Positions 55,599-64,000 of a stretch of DNA of 64,000 nucleotides are shown in pieces (the stretch's first letter is position 1; every line of letters begins with the position of its first letter). Below the pieces are notes generated by a model that had not been told where the DNA came from, made no database searches, and worked only from the letters and a program-made list of their open reading frames with translations. The DNA is from Paludibacteraceae bacterium (GTDB lineage: Bacteria; Bacteroidota; Bacteroidia; Bacteroidales; Paludibacteraceae). Both the position numbers and the translations under genes were made by a program. The stretch is from the NCBI GenBank assembly GCA_017962085.1, contig JAGCWA010000057.1:1-64000 (forward strand), in the 5' to 3' direction.

Positions 55599-56783
55599 AT
55601 GAGGGTTCTACTTTCCAATAAATTTTATTATCGCCGAGGTGGAGACTGCATCTATATGATGGAGTTGGAGCGTTTGTTAAAATCCAAGGGACATGATGTG
55701 GCGATTTTTGCCATGGATTATCCTGAAAATCAAGCTTCGGAATGGAGCCAGTATTGGCCGTCGAACATGTCTGTGATAAAGGCTTTCTCCCGTCCGTTTG
55801 GAGACTCGGAGGTGAAAAGAAAATTCAGTGCGTTGCTGGATGATTTCAAGCCGGATGTGGTCCATCTCAATAATATTCACACGCAATTGTCTCCTGTTAT
55901 TGCGGAGATTGCGCACGACAGGGGCATCCGTGTCGTATGGACATTGCATGATTCCAAGTTGGTATGCCCGTGTTATACCTGTATGCGAGACGGGAAATGG
56001 TGTACGGAGTGCTTCACTGACAAAAAAGCGGTGGTTAGGCACCGTTGCATGCCAGGAAGTTTGCCTGGGGCTATTGTCGGATATTTAGAGGCGAAGAAGT
56101 GGAACAAGGAAAGGTTGCAGAAGTCATGCGACTTATTCCTGCCTCCAAGTCAGTTCATGGCAGATACGTGTATACAGGGTGGATATGATGCGGAGAAGTT
56201 TCGGGTGCTATGCAACTTTATTGACATAAAAAAAGTGGAGAACCCATCGTTTGAAAAATCCGATTATTACGTGTATTTAGGCAGATTGACGAAGGTGAAA
56301 GGAATAGAGACTCTTTGCCGCGTCGCTGCGGAATTGCCATATAAACTTATTGTGATTGGCGGTGGTGACCTGGAAACGGAGTTGAGAAAGAATTATGAAG
56401 GGAAATCCATTGAATTCCTTGGTCAGAAAAACTGGGATGAAATCCGTCCTGTTTTGGAATCTGCACGGTTCATGGTGATACCATCGGAGTGGAGTGAGAA
56501 CAATCCGTTGACAGTTATAGAGTCGCTGGCGTTAGGAACTCCTGTGCTGGGGGCTGATATAGGAGGTATACCAGAACTTATAGACGAAGGAAAATCTGGT
56601 ATGGTGTTCGATAGTGGTAATTCTTCGGATTTGAGGCGTAAGATAGAAGAGATGTGGAGCCACCCTTTTGATTATAAGACTATCGCAAATACTGCCCAGG
56701 AACGCTATTCATCGGATCGGTATGTGGATGATGTGGTCCACATATACAAGAATGTGAATGTGAGAAATCATTTAAGACCGTAA
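55599..56783 (+). CDS. glycosyltransferase, GT4-like
   Basis: A 394-aa GT-B enzyme with N-terminal NKFYYRRGGDCIYMMELERLL, a Cys-rich loop (CPCYTCMRDGKWCTECFTDK, about 125-145) and C-terminal FMVIPSEWSENNPLTVIESLALGTPVLGADIGG with the E-x7-E motif. The last codons form one arm of the terminator that follows. Confidence 0.9.
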   Translation: MRVLLSNKFYYRRGGDCIYMMELERLLKSKGHDVAIFAMDYPENQASEWSQYWPSNMSVIKAFSRPFGDSEVKRKFSALLDDFKPDVVHLNNIHTQLSPVIAEIAHDRGIRVVWTLHDSKLVCPCYTCMRDGKWCTECFTDKKAVVRHRCMPGSLPGAIVGYLEAKKWNKERLQKSCDLFLPPSQFMADTCIQGGYDAEKFRVLCNFIDIKKVENPSFEKSDYYVYLGRLTKVKGIETLCRVAAELPYKLIVIGGGDLETELRKNYEGKSIEFLGQKNWDEIRPVLESARFMVIPSEWSENNPLTVIESLALGTPVLGADIGGIPELIDEGKSGMVFDSGNSSDLRRKIEEMWSHPFDYKTIANTAQERYSSDRYVDDVVHIYKNVNVRNHLRP

Positions 56784-56803
56784 TTTTTTGCGGTCTTTTT
56801 TTA
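56774..56803 (+). terminator. terminator with embedded promoter -33 element
   Basis: AAGACCG (56774-56780) pairs with CGGTCTT (56791-56797), followed by a T-run. The loop contains TTTG (56787-56790), which is exactly 19 bp upstream of TAACTTTG (56810-56817). One site thus ends the upstream transcript and starts the next. Confidence 0.85.
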
Positions 56804-56817
56804 TTTGCTTAACTTTG
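56787..56817 (+). promoter_or_regulatory. promoter of radical SAM gene, TTTG-N19-TAACTTTG
   Basis: Both elements match the consensus with ideal 19-bp spacing, and the expected start near 56824 leaves a leader of about 20 nt before the ATG at 56843. Confidence 0.8.
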
Positions 56818-56842
56818 CAGGCGGATTGGATGCAATGTTATT

Positions 56843-58051
56843 ATGGCAGAAAAAAAACTAAACGGAACGGTAATTGTAACTTATCGGTGCAACGCTCGTT
56901 GCTCGATGTGCAATCGATATAAAGCTCCTTCCAAGGCGGAAGAGGAAATTTCATTAGAGACTATTAAGAAACTCCCTAGGATGTATTTCACGAACATTAC
57001 GGGAGGTGAGCCTTTTATCCGCACTGATTTGAAGGATGTTGTGAGGGAATTGTATAAGATTAGTGATCGCATTGTGATCTCAACGAATGGTTTTTTCACG
57101 GACCGCATCCTCGATTTATGCAAGGAATTCCCGCAGATCGGAATCCGTATCTCCATAGAGGGGTTGGAGCAGACGAACAATGAAATAAGAGGCTTGAACG
57201 ATGGTTATCAACGTGGTTATACCACATTGAAGAAACTTCGGGAGATGGGGATGAAGGATGTCGGTTTCGGTATGACTGTTCAGGATAAGAATGCGCCGGA
57301 CCTTGTCCCTTTGTATAATATCTCTAATGAAATGGGAATGGAGTTCGCTACGGCATCATTGCATAATTCCTTCTATTTCGTTGAATCGAAGAATATTATC
57401 CATGACCGTCCGATGGTGGCGAAGAACTTCGAGGATTTGGTGAACGAGCTTTTGAAGAGCAATTCCCCTAAGAAGTGGTTCCGAGCATATTTTAACCATG
57501 GACTGATTAACTATATATATGGGCAAAAACGTCTTTTGCCTTGTGATATGTCCTTCGACACTTTCTTTATCGATCCGTATGGGGATGTGATGCCTTGCAA
57601 TGGCACGAAAGATAAGGAGGTGATGGGCAATCTTAATCGTCAGACATGGGATGAACTATGGAATTCCCCTGAGGCGGAGGTTGTGCGTAAGAAAGTCCGT
57701 TGTTGCAATCGTAATTGCTGGATGATCGGCTCTGTTTCCCCTGCCATGCATAAGTATATCAGCACTCCATTGTTATGGGTGGCGAAGCATAAGGTGAAGT
57801 CATTGTTGGGAATGAAGTATTCGATGTTTGAGAATCCGATCTGTTGCGATTATCGGGACGGGAAGGTCTCAAAGGCGGATTTGGATAAGTTGTCGACTTG
57901 CGATTTGAATGCTGAGATAAACGATGGACTATCCGACGATAGTAAAGAGGCTTTGAAGGGGAAGCGTGGGGAGGATATCGTAAATGCGGATGTGGAGTCT
58001 CAAGGATATGAGGGGACGAAGGATAGTTCGGATCGTTCCGTTGAAATCTGA
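56843..58051 (+). CDS. radical SAM/SPASM protein
   Basis: A 402-aa protein. The radical SAM [4Fe-4S] cluster is bound by Cys16, Cys20 and Cys23 (CNARCSMC), followed by the GGEPFIR SAM-contact loop and IVISTNGFF. A C-terminal SPASM-like region has the cysteines in LLPCDMSF, VMPCNGTK and RCCNRNCWM, which could hold an auxiliary cluster. The last 40 or so residues are hydrophilic and not conserved-looking. Relatives modify peptides or sugars; sugar dehydrogenation or epimerisation is possible here. It has its own promoter, so it may not be tied to the operon. Confidence 0.85.
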   Translation: MAEKKLNGTVIVTYRCNARCSMCNRYKAPSKAEEEISLETIKKLPRMYFTNITGGEPFIRTDLKDVVRELYKISDRIVISTNGFFTDRILDLCKEFPQIGIRISIEGLEQTNNEIRGLNDGYQRGYTTLKKLREMGMKDVGFGMTVQDKNAPDLVPLYNISNEMGMEFATASLHNSFYFVESKNIIHDRPMVAKNFEDLVNELLKSNSPKKWFRAYFNHGLINYIYGQKRLLPCDMSFDTFFIDPYGDVMPCNGTKDKEVMGNLNRQTWDELWNSPEAEVVRKKVRCCNRNCWMIGSVSPAMHKYISTPLLWVAKHKVKSLLGMKYSMFENPICCDYRDGKVSKADLDKLSTCDLNAEINDGLSDDSKEALKGKRGEDIVNADVESQGYEGTKDSSDRSVEI

Positions 58052-58312
58052 TGGACATTTGGTGAAATCTGTAAAAGATCTATAGCGACGGGGGGAATAC
58101 TTCGGATATTATATCTGAGATGATCGGTGTGCGCATGCTCCTACGTTAGAGGCGAGGATGTTTCATTTGTTGTCTTGTGAATAGACGTGGGCATAGTGTG
58201 AATGATGAGATTTTTGTGTTTCCTCAACGAACCCTTTGAAACGATTATTCTGCTTTAAGTGGATTTTGATCTGTTGAGGGTGTGATTTTGTATTTTTACG
58301 ATAAGAAATAAT
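58052..58312. other. intergenic region between radical SAM and acyltransferase genes
   Basis: About 260 bp with no supported coding region or clear terminator. A weak promoter-like TATTTTTA at 58291-58298, with TTTG at 58265-58268 (22 bp spacing), lies 15-22 bp before the next ATG. Confidence 0.5.
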
Positions 58313-59365
58313 ATGGGATCTGTATCGAATGACATATGTGCAGAGAATGGCGCCATGAACGAATCTTCAGGGGGGAATATGTGTGGGAAAAAGAAAATCG
58401 AATGGCTGTCTGTCCTTCAAGGTTTTAGTATGTTATTGGTGGTTATTGGTCATGTGTCGTTGACGAATATACCACGTGATCCCAATACTCCTATAGCATC
58501 TGAATTGGAAAGGATAATATACTCGTTCCATATGCCTTTATTTATATTTATTTCAGGGTGGCTTTTTTATTTTACGTGCATTCGAAAAGAGAAAACCTAT
58601 GCTGAAGTTATCAAGGCGAAGATAAAAAGATTAGGGCTTCCGTTCTTGGCGTTTACAATGTTGGCTCTTGCCCTGAAACTCGTCTTTCCTTCTCTGATGA
58701 ATAGGCCTGTCACGACGCAAGAACTGATAGATACGTTCCTTTTTTTTAGGTCAAATCCTTTGGGGGAGATGTGGTTCATTGTAGTGTTGCTTGTCCTTAT
58801 GATGTTGTATCCGCTTTATTGCTACGTGGTTAAATCTAAATGGTTGGTGGCTTTCGTGGCATGGGCTTTCAGTATAATTGTCTGTGTTTGTCCTACTTCA
58901 TTGACATATTTCCAGTTGAATCGAGTGTGTCATATGGCACCATTTTTTGTCGCGGGTATCTTGTGTTGCCGATATGGGTGGCACAAGTGGTTGGAGAACT
59001 TTAGGGCATTGGGCATTAGCTTCTTTATGTTTTTGTTGTGGAATATTATGCGACTGATGTTCGATCCTATGGGGCTTTTTTCTGTTACTGCGGGTATTGT
59101 CTTCTCGTTTTCTCTTTGCTTGAATTTGGCAAAGCGTTGGCCTTCGTTGTTTCGCTCATTCCGGGATTATACATTCCAAATATTTCTGATGGGGATTTTC
59201 TTTCAGATGGTTGTCCGATGGGTATATGTTAGAATGGGATGTGATTGGATGTTCGTCCCGTTTTGGTTGTTGAGTGTTGTGATAGGAGTGTTTGTTCCGG
59301 TGGCGATAGCGAAATTGGTTGAGAAGAAAGCTCCCAATTTCATCCGTTTATGTATGGGGCTATGA
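58313..59365 (+). CDS. acyltransferase family 3 membrane protein (second)
   Basis: A 350-aa integral membrane protein with about ten helices. The soluble start (about 25 residues) leads to IEWLSVLQGFSMLLVVIGHVSL, where the conserved His (GHVS) and the later RLGLPFLAFT segment are typical of acyltransferase 3. It probably O-acetylates a sugar of the polysaccharide. Confidence 0.85.
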   Translation: MGSVSNDICAENGAMNESSGGNMCGKKKIEWLSVLQGFSMLLVVIGHVSLTNIPRDPNTPIASELERIIYSFHMPLFIFISGWLFYFTCIRKEKTYAEVIKAKIKRLGLPFLAFTMLALALKLVFPSLMNRPVTTQELIDTFLFFRSNPLGEMWFIVVLLVLMMLYPLYCYVVKSKWLVAFVAWAFSIIVCVCPTSLTYFQLNRVCHMAPFFVAGILCCRYGWHKWLENFRALGISFFMFLLWNIMRLMFDPMGLFSVTAGIVFSFSLCLNLAKRWPSLFRSFRDYTFQIFLMGIFFQMVVRWVYVRMGCDWMFVPFWLLSVVIGVFVPVAIAKLVEKKAPNFIRLCMGL

Positions 59366-59421
59366 TGTTTTCGGTTTGTACATGTCGTTAATGGGTAGCT
59401 GGATAAAAAAAAGAAGTGTTT

Positions 59422-60543
59422 ATGGCAAATAATATAGTGAAGAAGGTTGTAGTGACAGGGACGCGCGGTATTCCGAATATAATGGGTGGTGTGGAAACCC
59501 ATTGTGAGGAGCTTTTCCCTCTGGTTGCGGAGAAAGGATATGATGTCACGGTGATTCGCCGTTCCGAGTATGTGAAGGATGAGTTGTCTGAATGGAATGG
59601 TGTGAAGTTGGTGAATATTCCATCCCCTAAGAAGAAGAGATTCGAAGCGATCATTCATACTTTCAGGGCGGTAAATAGAGCCAAGAAGTTGGGCGCGGAT
59701 ATTATACATATCCATGCGATAGGTCCAGCCATTCTGACCCCATATGCGAAAGTGAGGGGCATGAAAGTCGTGTTCACGCACCATGGGCCAGACTATGACC
59801 GAGACAAGTGGGGAAAGTTAGCTAAGCTGATACTGAAAATAGGTGAGCAATTGGGCTGTCGTTTCGCGGATGAGGTGATTGTTATATCGGAGGTTATCAG
59901 GAAGTTGATCGCGGAGAAGTGCCGGCGAACGGATCGTGTCCATTTGATTTATAATGGGGTGCCGAACCCGGATTTCGTTGATTGTCCAGAATATTTCTCC
60001 GAGTTGGGAATCGAGTCGGAAAAATACGTGTTGGGCATGTGCCGTTTTGTTCCGGAAAAGAATCTTCATCATTTGGTGGAGGCATTTGCCTCTTTCAAAA
60101 ATAGACATCCGGAGAGTAATGTCCGTTTGGTTTTGGCCGGGGATGCGGATTTCGAAGATGATTATTCTAGGGAGCTCAAAAGGATGGCGAAGGAAAATAA
60201 TGTTGTCCTGACGGGGTTTGTTCGGGGAGAAAAGCTCCATTCGTTGTTGGCTCATGCGAGCTGTTTCGTGTTGCCTTCCTCTCATGAGGGTCTCCCCATT
60301 GCGCTATTAGAGGCGATGAGCTATCATTTGCCTGTTATTGTGAGTGATATTCCTGCGAATATGGAGGTGGGTTTGCCTCAAAACGCATATTTCAGAGTGG
60401 GTGATGTGGCTCAACTTTCGGAGAAGTTGGAGTCTCAGTTGACTGGAAATGCGCAAATACGGGTGCAGTATGACATGGAAAAGTATAAGTGGAGCTGCAT
60501 CGCCGATCAAGTTGTTTCCGTTTATAATCAGGTGTGTATATAA
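59422..60543 (+). CDS. glycosyltransferase, GT4 with DUF1972-type N-terminus
   Basis: From ATG 59422 it is 373 aa. VVVTGTRGIPNIMGGVETHCEELFPLV is the DUF1972-type start seen in rhamnosyl- and related transferases. The C-terminal domain has FVLPSSHEGLPIALLEAMSYHLPVIVSDI with the E-x7-E motif. A GTG 6 bp upstream is less likely. Adjacent to gmd/fcl, so GDP-fucose is a candidate donor, though DUF1972 relatives often use dTDP-rhamnose. Confidence 0.9.
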   Translation: MANNIVKKVVVTGTRGIPNIMGGVETHCEELFPLVAEKGYDVTVIRRSEYVKDELSEWNGVKLVNIPSPKKKRFEAIIHTFRAVNRAKKLGADIIHIHAIGPAILTPYAKVRGMKVVFTHHGPDYDRDKWGKLAKLILKIGEQLGCRFADEVIVISEVIRKLIAEKCRRTDRVHLIYNGVPNPDFVDCPEYFSELGIESEKYVLGMCRFVPEKNLHHLVEAFASFKNRHPESNVRLVLAGDADFEDDYSRELKRMAKENNVVLTGFVRGEKLHSLLAHASCFVLPSSHEGLPIALLEAMSYHLPVIVSDIPANMEVGLPQNAYFRVGDVAQLSEKLESQLTGNAQIRVQYDMEKYKWSCIADQVVSVYNQVCI

Positions 60544-60564
60544 TAATTTATGATTTAAAATACT

Positions 60565-61653
60565 ATGAAGACCGCTCTTATTACAGGTGTCACGGGTCAG
60601 GACGGCTCTTACCTGTCGGAATTCCTTCTGAGCAAAGGATATGATGTGCATGGGATCATTAGACGTTCATCCGTCGATTACCGTGAGCGTATCGCCCATC
60701 TGGAGGGCCAACCCAATTTCCATCTCCATTATGCGGATATGGGTGACTCCATGTCGTTGGTCAAGGTGGTTGGACGGGTGCGTCCTACGGAGATTTATAA
60801 TTTAGCGGCGCAGAGCCATGTCCAAGTTTCGTTTGACTCTCCCGAGTTTACTGCGGATGTTGATGCGACAGGCGTACTCCGTATCTTGGAGGCGGTGAGG
60901 GCTTGTGGATTGGAGAAGACATGCCGCATTTACCAGGCGTCCACGTCGGAACTTTACGGCAAAGTTGAGGAGGTGCCTCAGAATGAGAACACTCCGTTCC
61001 ATCCGTATTCTCCCTATGCGGTAGCCAAACTGTATGGTTTTTGGATCGTGAAGGAGTATCGTGAGGCATACAATATGTTCTGTTGCTCTGGTATTTTGTT
61101 CAATCACGAAAGTGAAAGGCGCGGTGAGACGTTTGTTACTCGTAAAATCACGTTGGCGGCTGCCCGTATCTCTCAAGGAAAACAGGATTGCCTATATCTG
61201 GGTAACTTGGACAGTTTGCGCGACTGGGGGTATGCGAAGGATTATGTGGAGTGCATGTGGTTGATTCTACAGCATGAGACACCCGAGGACTTTGTGATTG
61301 CTACGGGTGTGCAGCATACGGTCCGTGAATTCGCTACCCTGGCTTTCCATTACGCGGGCATCGAATTGCGATGGGAAGGCTCAGGCGTGAACGAGAAGGG
61401 AATTGATGTGAAGACAGGGAAGGTGGTCGTCGCCGTATCGGAGGACTTCTATCGTCCGACGGATGTTGTTAACCTGTGGGGCGATCCTACGAAGGCGAAG
61501 GCTAAACTGGGTTGGAACCCGTCGAAAACAACTTTTGAACAGTTAGTGAAGCTGATGGTGGACCACGATGTGGCTAAAGTTGCGTCAGAGGGTGCTGCGG
61601 AAAAGGTTAGAATGAATTTGGCGGAATATTTGGAGAAAGGAATTGTGAAATGA
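60565..61653 (+). CDS. gmd: GDP-mannose 4,6-dehydratase
   Basis: Converts GDP-mannose to GDP-4-keto-6-deoxymannose. The 362-aa protein has the Rossmann motif [21 protein letters not shown], and the catalytic YAVAK region. Its stop overlaps the fcl start (ATGATG), so the two form the GDP-L-fucose pair. Confidence 0.95.
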   Translation: MKTALITGVTGQDGSYLSEFLLSKGYDVHGIIRRSSVDYRERIAHLEGQPNFHLHYADMGDSMSLVKVVGRVRPTEIYNLAAQSHVQVSFDSPEFTADVDATGVLRILEAVRACGLEKTCRIYQASTSELYGKVEEVPQNENTPFHPYSPYAVAKLYGFWIVKEYREAYNMFCCSGILFNHESERRGETFVTRKITLAAARISQGKQDCLYLGNLDSLRDWGYAKDYVECMWLILQHETPEDFVIATGVQHTVREFATLAFHYAGIELRWEGSGVNEKGIDVKTGKVVVAVSEDFYRPTDVVNLWGDPTKAKAKLGWNPSKTTFEQLVKLMVDHDVAKVASEGAAEKVRMNLAEYLEKGIVK

Positions 61654-62594
61654 TGGAGAAGAATTCGAAGATATATGTGGCGGGCCATCGGGGTATGGTT
61701 GGAAGCGCCATTGTGAGGGAATTGCAAAGACAAGGCTATTGCAATATCATCACCCGTACACACAAGGAGTTGGATTTGACAAGACAGGAGGCTGTCGAGA
61801 AATTCTTTGCGGAAGAAAAACCGGAGTACGTTTTCCTCGCTGCCGCTAAAGTAGGTGGTATTGTCGCTAATCAGTCTGCTTTGGCGGATTTTATGTACGA
61901 CAACATGATTTTAGAGATGAATGTGATCCACTCCGCTTGGAAGAATGGTTGTAAGAAGCTCGAGTTTTTAGGTAGCAGTTGCATTTATCCGCGCATGGCA
62001 CCGCAGCCAATGCCGGAGTCTTGTTTGCTCACGAGCGAGCTGGAGAAGACGAACGAGGCGTATGCGCTCGCTAAAATATCAGGCTTGAAATATTGTGAGT
62101 TCCTCAATAGGCAATATGGCACGGACTACATCAGCGTAATGCCCACCAACTTGTATGGACCTAATGACAATTACCATCCAGAGCATTCCCACGTGTTGCC
62201 AGCGTTGATCCGCAGGTTCCATGAGGCGAAGGTGGCAGGTTTGAAGGAGGTTACTTGTTGGGGCGATGGAAGTCCGCTGAGGGAGTTCTTGTTTGTCGAT
62301 GACCTGGCTAACCTTTGTGTCTTCCTTATGAACAATTACAGCGGAAATGAGACGGTGAATGCTGGCACAGGGAAGGAGTTGACCATTAAGGCGCTTACCG
62401 AGCTTGTGGCGAAGGTGGTTGGCTATGAGGGAGAGATTAAGTGGGACACCACACGTCCAAACGGTACGCCGAGAAAACTGTTGGATGTGAGCAAGGCAGA
62501 GAAGCTGGGGTGGAGATACAAGACCGAACTGGAGGATGGCATTAGGATCTCTTACGATGATTTCCTGAACAATCCGATGCGGGCGGAACGGTAA
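61650..62594 (+). CDS. fcl: GDP-L-fucose synthase
   Basis: A bifunctional 3,5-epimerase/4-reductase that finishes GDP-L-fucose with NADPH. The 314-aa protein has [12 protein letters not shown], the GSSCIYPR segment and the catalytic YALAK. It is the last gene of the polysaccharide cluster and is followed by a strong terminator. Confidence 0.95.
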   Translation: MMEKNSKIYVAGHRGMVGSAIVRELQRQGYCNIITRTHKELDLTRQEAVEKFFAEEKPEYVFLAAAKVGGIVANQSALADFMYDNMILEMNVIHSAWKNGCKKLEFLGSSCIYPRMAPQPMPESCLLTSELEKTNEAYALAKISGLKYCEFLNRQYGTDYISVMPTNLYGPNDNYHPEHSHVLPALIRRFHEAKVAGLKEVTCWGDGSPLREFLFVDDLANLCVFLMNNYSGNETVNAGTGKELTIKALTELVAKVVGYEGEIKWDTTRPNGTPRKLLDVSKAEKLGWRYKTELEDGIRISYDDFLNNPMRAER

Positions 62595-62628
62595 AATGGC
62601 AGCAGGTTAAGCAATTGCTAAGAAGATA

Positions 62629-62668
62629 GGAAAGGAGGATGTCCCGAATGGGAAACCCTCCTTTTTAC
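62629..62668 (+). terminator. Rho-independent terminator of the polysaccharide cluster
   Basis: AAAGGAGG (62631-62638) pairs with CCTCCTTT (62657-62664), with an inner TCCC/GGGA stem, followed by T residues. It separates the cluster from the convergent tsaB. Confidence 0.88.
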
Positions 62669-62713
62669 GTTTATATCGATAGAGAACGGATGAGAAGTCC
62701 GCCTGAATCGTTT

Positions 62714-63412
62714 TTAGATCCCGAATTTGTTTTTGCTGACTGTGGCCACGAATTCTTTCAGATAGAAAGGCTCGAAGTAAGCCACATCCTTGAAATCCTT
62801 TTTGGCGAAACATTTCTCCGCCAAGTCCGCCATGTTCGATGCGAGCGGGTAGATACCGTCCACGAACGATATGTTTGGGTGGGTGAGCGTCTCCTTGCAT
62901 TTGGATGCGCCGTTTCCGAAACAGATGATCTTCTTCTCTTGAAGGATGTCGGCGTAGGAATTTTCGTCGATGATGTCCGCAGAGATTTCCCTTTTCAGGT
63001 TCAGTTCCCCATCGAACAATGCGGTGTATACCTCCATTCTTCTGGCGTCGATCATCGGGCATAGCCAAGTGTCGTTGCCAGGCTTGCCGTGCTGGGAGAT
63101 ATAGCCTTGCGCCATCACTTCAAGCGTGTTGATGGCGAGGAGAGGCACGTTTGCGCCGAAACATAAACCTTTCGCGGTTGACACACCGATACGAAGGCCC
63201 GTGTAGGAACCCGGACCGCAGCTGACGGCCACCGCATCCGCTTTGATGGATGATGAACGCATATGTTCGGTCAGTTCCTGAAGGAATTTCGCCAAAAGGG
63301 TGGAGTGGGTCATACCCTCGAAATTCTCTTTGCTCCACGACACTTTCCCGTCGATGGATAAAGCCACGGAACATATTTCCGTCGCGGTGTCAATCAATAT
63401 AATGTTCGCCAT
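62714..63412 (-). CDS. tsaB: tRNA threonylcarbamoyladenosine biosynthesis protein TsaB
   Basis: TsaB supports TsaD in making the t6A modification at tRNA position 37. From 63412 (MANIILIDTATEICSVAL) it is 232 aa, with the actin-fold motif VSCGPGSYTGLRIGVSTAKGL. An ATG 12 bp upstream gives four extra residues and fits less well. The C-terminus (EPFYLKEFVAT) matches the family. Confidence 0.93.
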   Translation of the reverse strand: MANIILIDTATEICSVALSIDGKVSWSKENFEGMTHSTLLAKFLQELTEHMRSSSIKADAVAVSCGPGSYTGLRIGVSTAKGLCFGANVPLLAINTLEVMAQGYISQHGKPGNDTWLCPMIDARRMEVYTALFDGELNLKREISADIIDENSYADILQEKKIICFGNGASKCKETLTHPNISFVDGIYPLASNMADLAEKCFAKKDFKDVAYFEPFYLKEFVATVSKNKFGI

Positions 63413-63575
63413 ATTTAAATTCAACTTGGAATGTGTCGCGAAAATACATTATTCGTCGCTTTCAAGGAAGAGATTCCGGATAGTTTTTTGAAAGAGTTTG
63501 GGTGACAAGGGGAAACACGTAGTCTCGAATCTGTTAAAAGAGGGGAGATGGGTGGGGAATTATATGAAATTTGAA

Positions 63576-63583
63576 TATATTTG
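63576..63583 (+). promoter_or_regulatory. -7 element (TATATTTG) for yicC
   Basis: TATATTTG lies 32 bp before the yicC ATG. No well-spaced TTTG is seen. Confidence 0.5.
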
Positions 63584-63614
63584 CATTGTTAATTTTCAAA
63601 AGAAAAAGAAGAAT

Positions 63615-64000
63615 ATGGTATTATCAATGACAGGGTTCGGCAAGGCAACTTGCACCGTTGGAACCAAGAAAATTACGATTGAAATTAAGTCGCTGAATGG
63701 CAAGCAATTAGATTTATCTTCCCGTGTGCCGAGTATGTATCGGGAGAAGGATTTGGAATTACGGAATCTTGTGAGTCAGCGTTTGGAGCGAGGAAAAGTT
63801 GAGTTTGGTGTTTTCTTAGAGAATTTGGGGACGGAGAGTTCCTCTCAGTTGAATGGACCAGTTATTCAGGCATATAGCAAGCAGATAAAGCAAATATCCC
63901 AGGAGTTGGATATTCCCCTTCCAGTAGATTGGTTTTCCGTGTTGTTGCGTCTGCCGGAGGCGATGAAGACAGAGTCCCAGGAGTTGGAAGAGGTAGAGTG
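63615..64000 (+). CDS. yicC: YicC family endoribonuclease, 5' part
   Basis: The frame is open from ATG 63615 to the window end (128 codons). It begins MVLSMTGFGKATCTVGTKKI, with EIKSLNGKQLDLSSRVPSMYR and LVSQRLERGKVEFGV, matching YicC from its first residue. YicC is an endoribonuclease linked to stress. The 3' part lies outside the window. The pairing with tsaB upstream on the other strand is common in Bacteroidota, from memory. Confidence 0.9.
   Translation, partial: MVLSMTGFGKATCTVGTKKITIEIKSLNGKQLDLSSRVPSMYREKDLELRNLVSQRLERGKVEFGVFLENLGTESSSQLNGPVIQAYSKQIKQISQELDIPLPVDWFSVLLRLPEAMKTESQELEEVE

Noticed and set aside
1-64000. tRNA or rRNA genes
   Set aside because: No cloverleaf or rRNA-like conserved segments were recognised in any intergenic region.

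Overview
This window looks like a chromosomal segment of a Bacteroidales bacterium (phylum Bacteroidota). The evidence is an lpxC-fabZ fusion, a six-gene Na+-NQR operon, several TAnnTTTG promoter elements (one with TTTG exactly 19 bp upstream, twice over), few Shine-Dalgarno sites, lipoproteins with an acidic run after the lipobox Cys, a type IX secretion C-terminal domain, a Bacteroidota 'putative porin' and a DUF6913 protein. I cannot name the genus. The type IX signal argues weakly against Bacteroides sensu stricto.

Layout. 1-1620: lipid A genes, namely the 3' part of lpxC-fabZ, which carries an in-frame TAG, and lpxA. 1648-7493: nqrABCDEF, closed by a strong terminator. 7740-14907: a small lipoprotein, cysK and prfA (minus strand), an SMP-30-like lipoprotein, and a large CotH-domain protein with a type IX sorting domain (minus strand). 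15329-23225: a minus-strand type I restriction-modification operon in the order hsdM, DUF1016 nuclease, hsdS, GxxExxY protein, hsdR. Near-identical 92-bp hairpin repeats lie on both sides of the GxxExxY gene. 23353-33923: housekeeping genes (purM, paaK with its ACT-domain partner, a DUF2238 membrane protein, a porin, ligA, DUF6913, dapA, truA).

33935-62594: a 25-gene plus-strand surface polysaccharide cluster. It encodes precursor routes for a diacetamido-uronic acid (WbpE/D/B-like), UDP-glucuronate (Ugd), dTDP-Fuc4N (RfbB plus WecE-like) and GDP-L-fucose (Gmd plus Fcl). It also has a Wzx flippase, a Wzy-like polymerase, five glycosyltransferase-type proteins including a WbsX, four acyltransferases, two ATP-grasp ligases, a nitroreductase-like protein, a pyruvyl transferase, a beta-helix lipoprotein and a radical SAM/SPASM enzyme. 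A classic promoter at 36329-36359 precedes a leader of about 200 nt. A terminator at 56774 overlaps the promoter of the radical SAM gene. A strong terminator at 62629 closes the cluster. No initiating sugar-phosphate transferase or Wza/Wzc export gene is visible. 62714-64000: tsaB (minus) and the 5' part of yicC.

The observations most worth a second look are the amber codon just ahead of the LpxC zinc-site motif, the repeat-flanked GxxExxY gene inside the restriction operon, the AT-rich double ATP-grasp module, the nitroreductase/pyruvyl-transferase pair, and the terminator-promoter overlap at 56.8 kb. I saw no tRNA, rRNA, CRISPR array or transposase.
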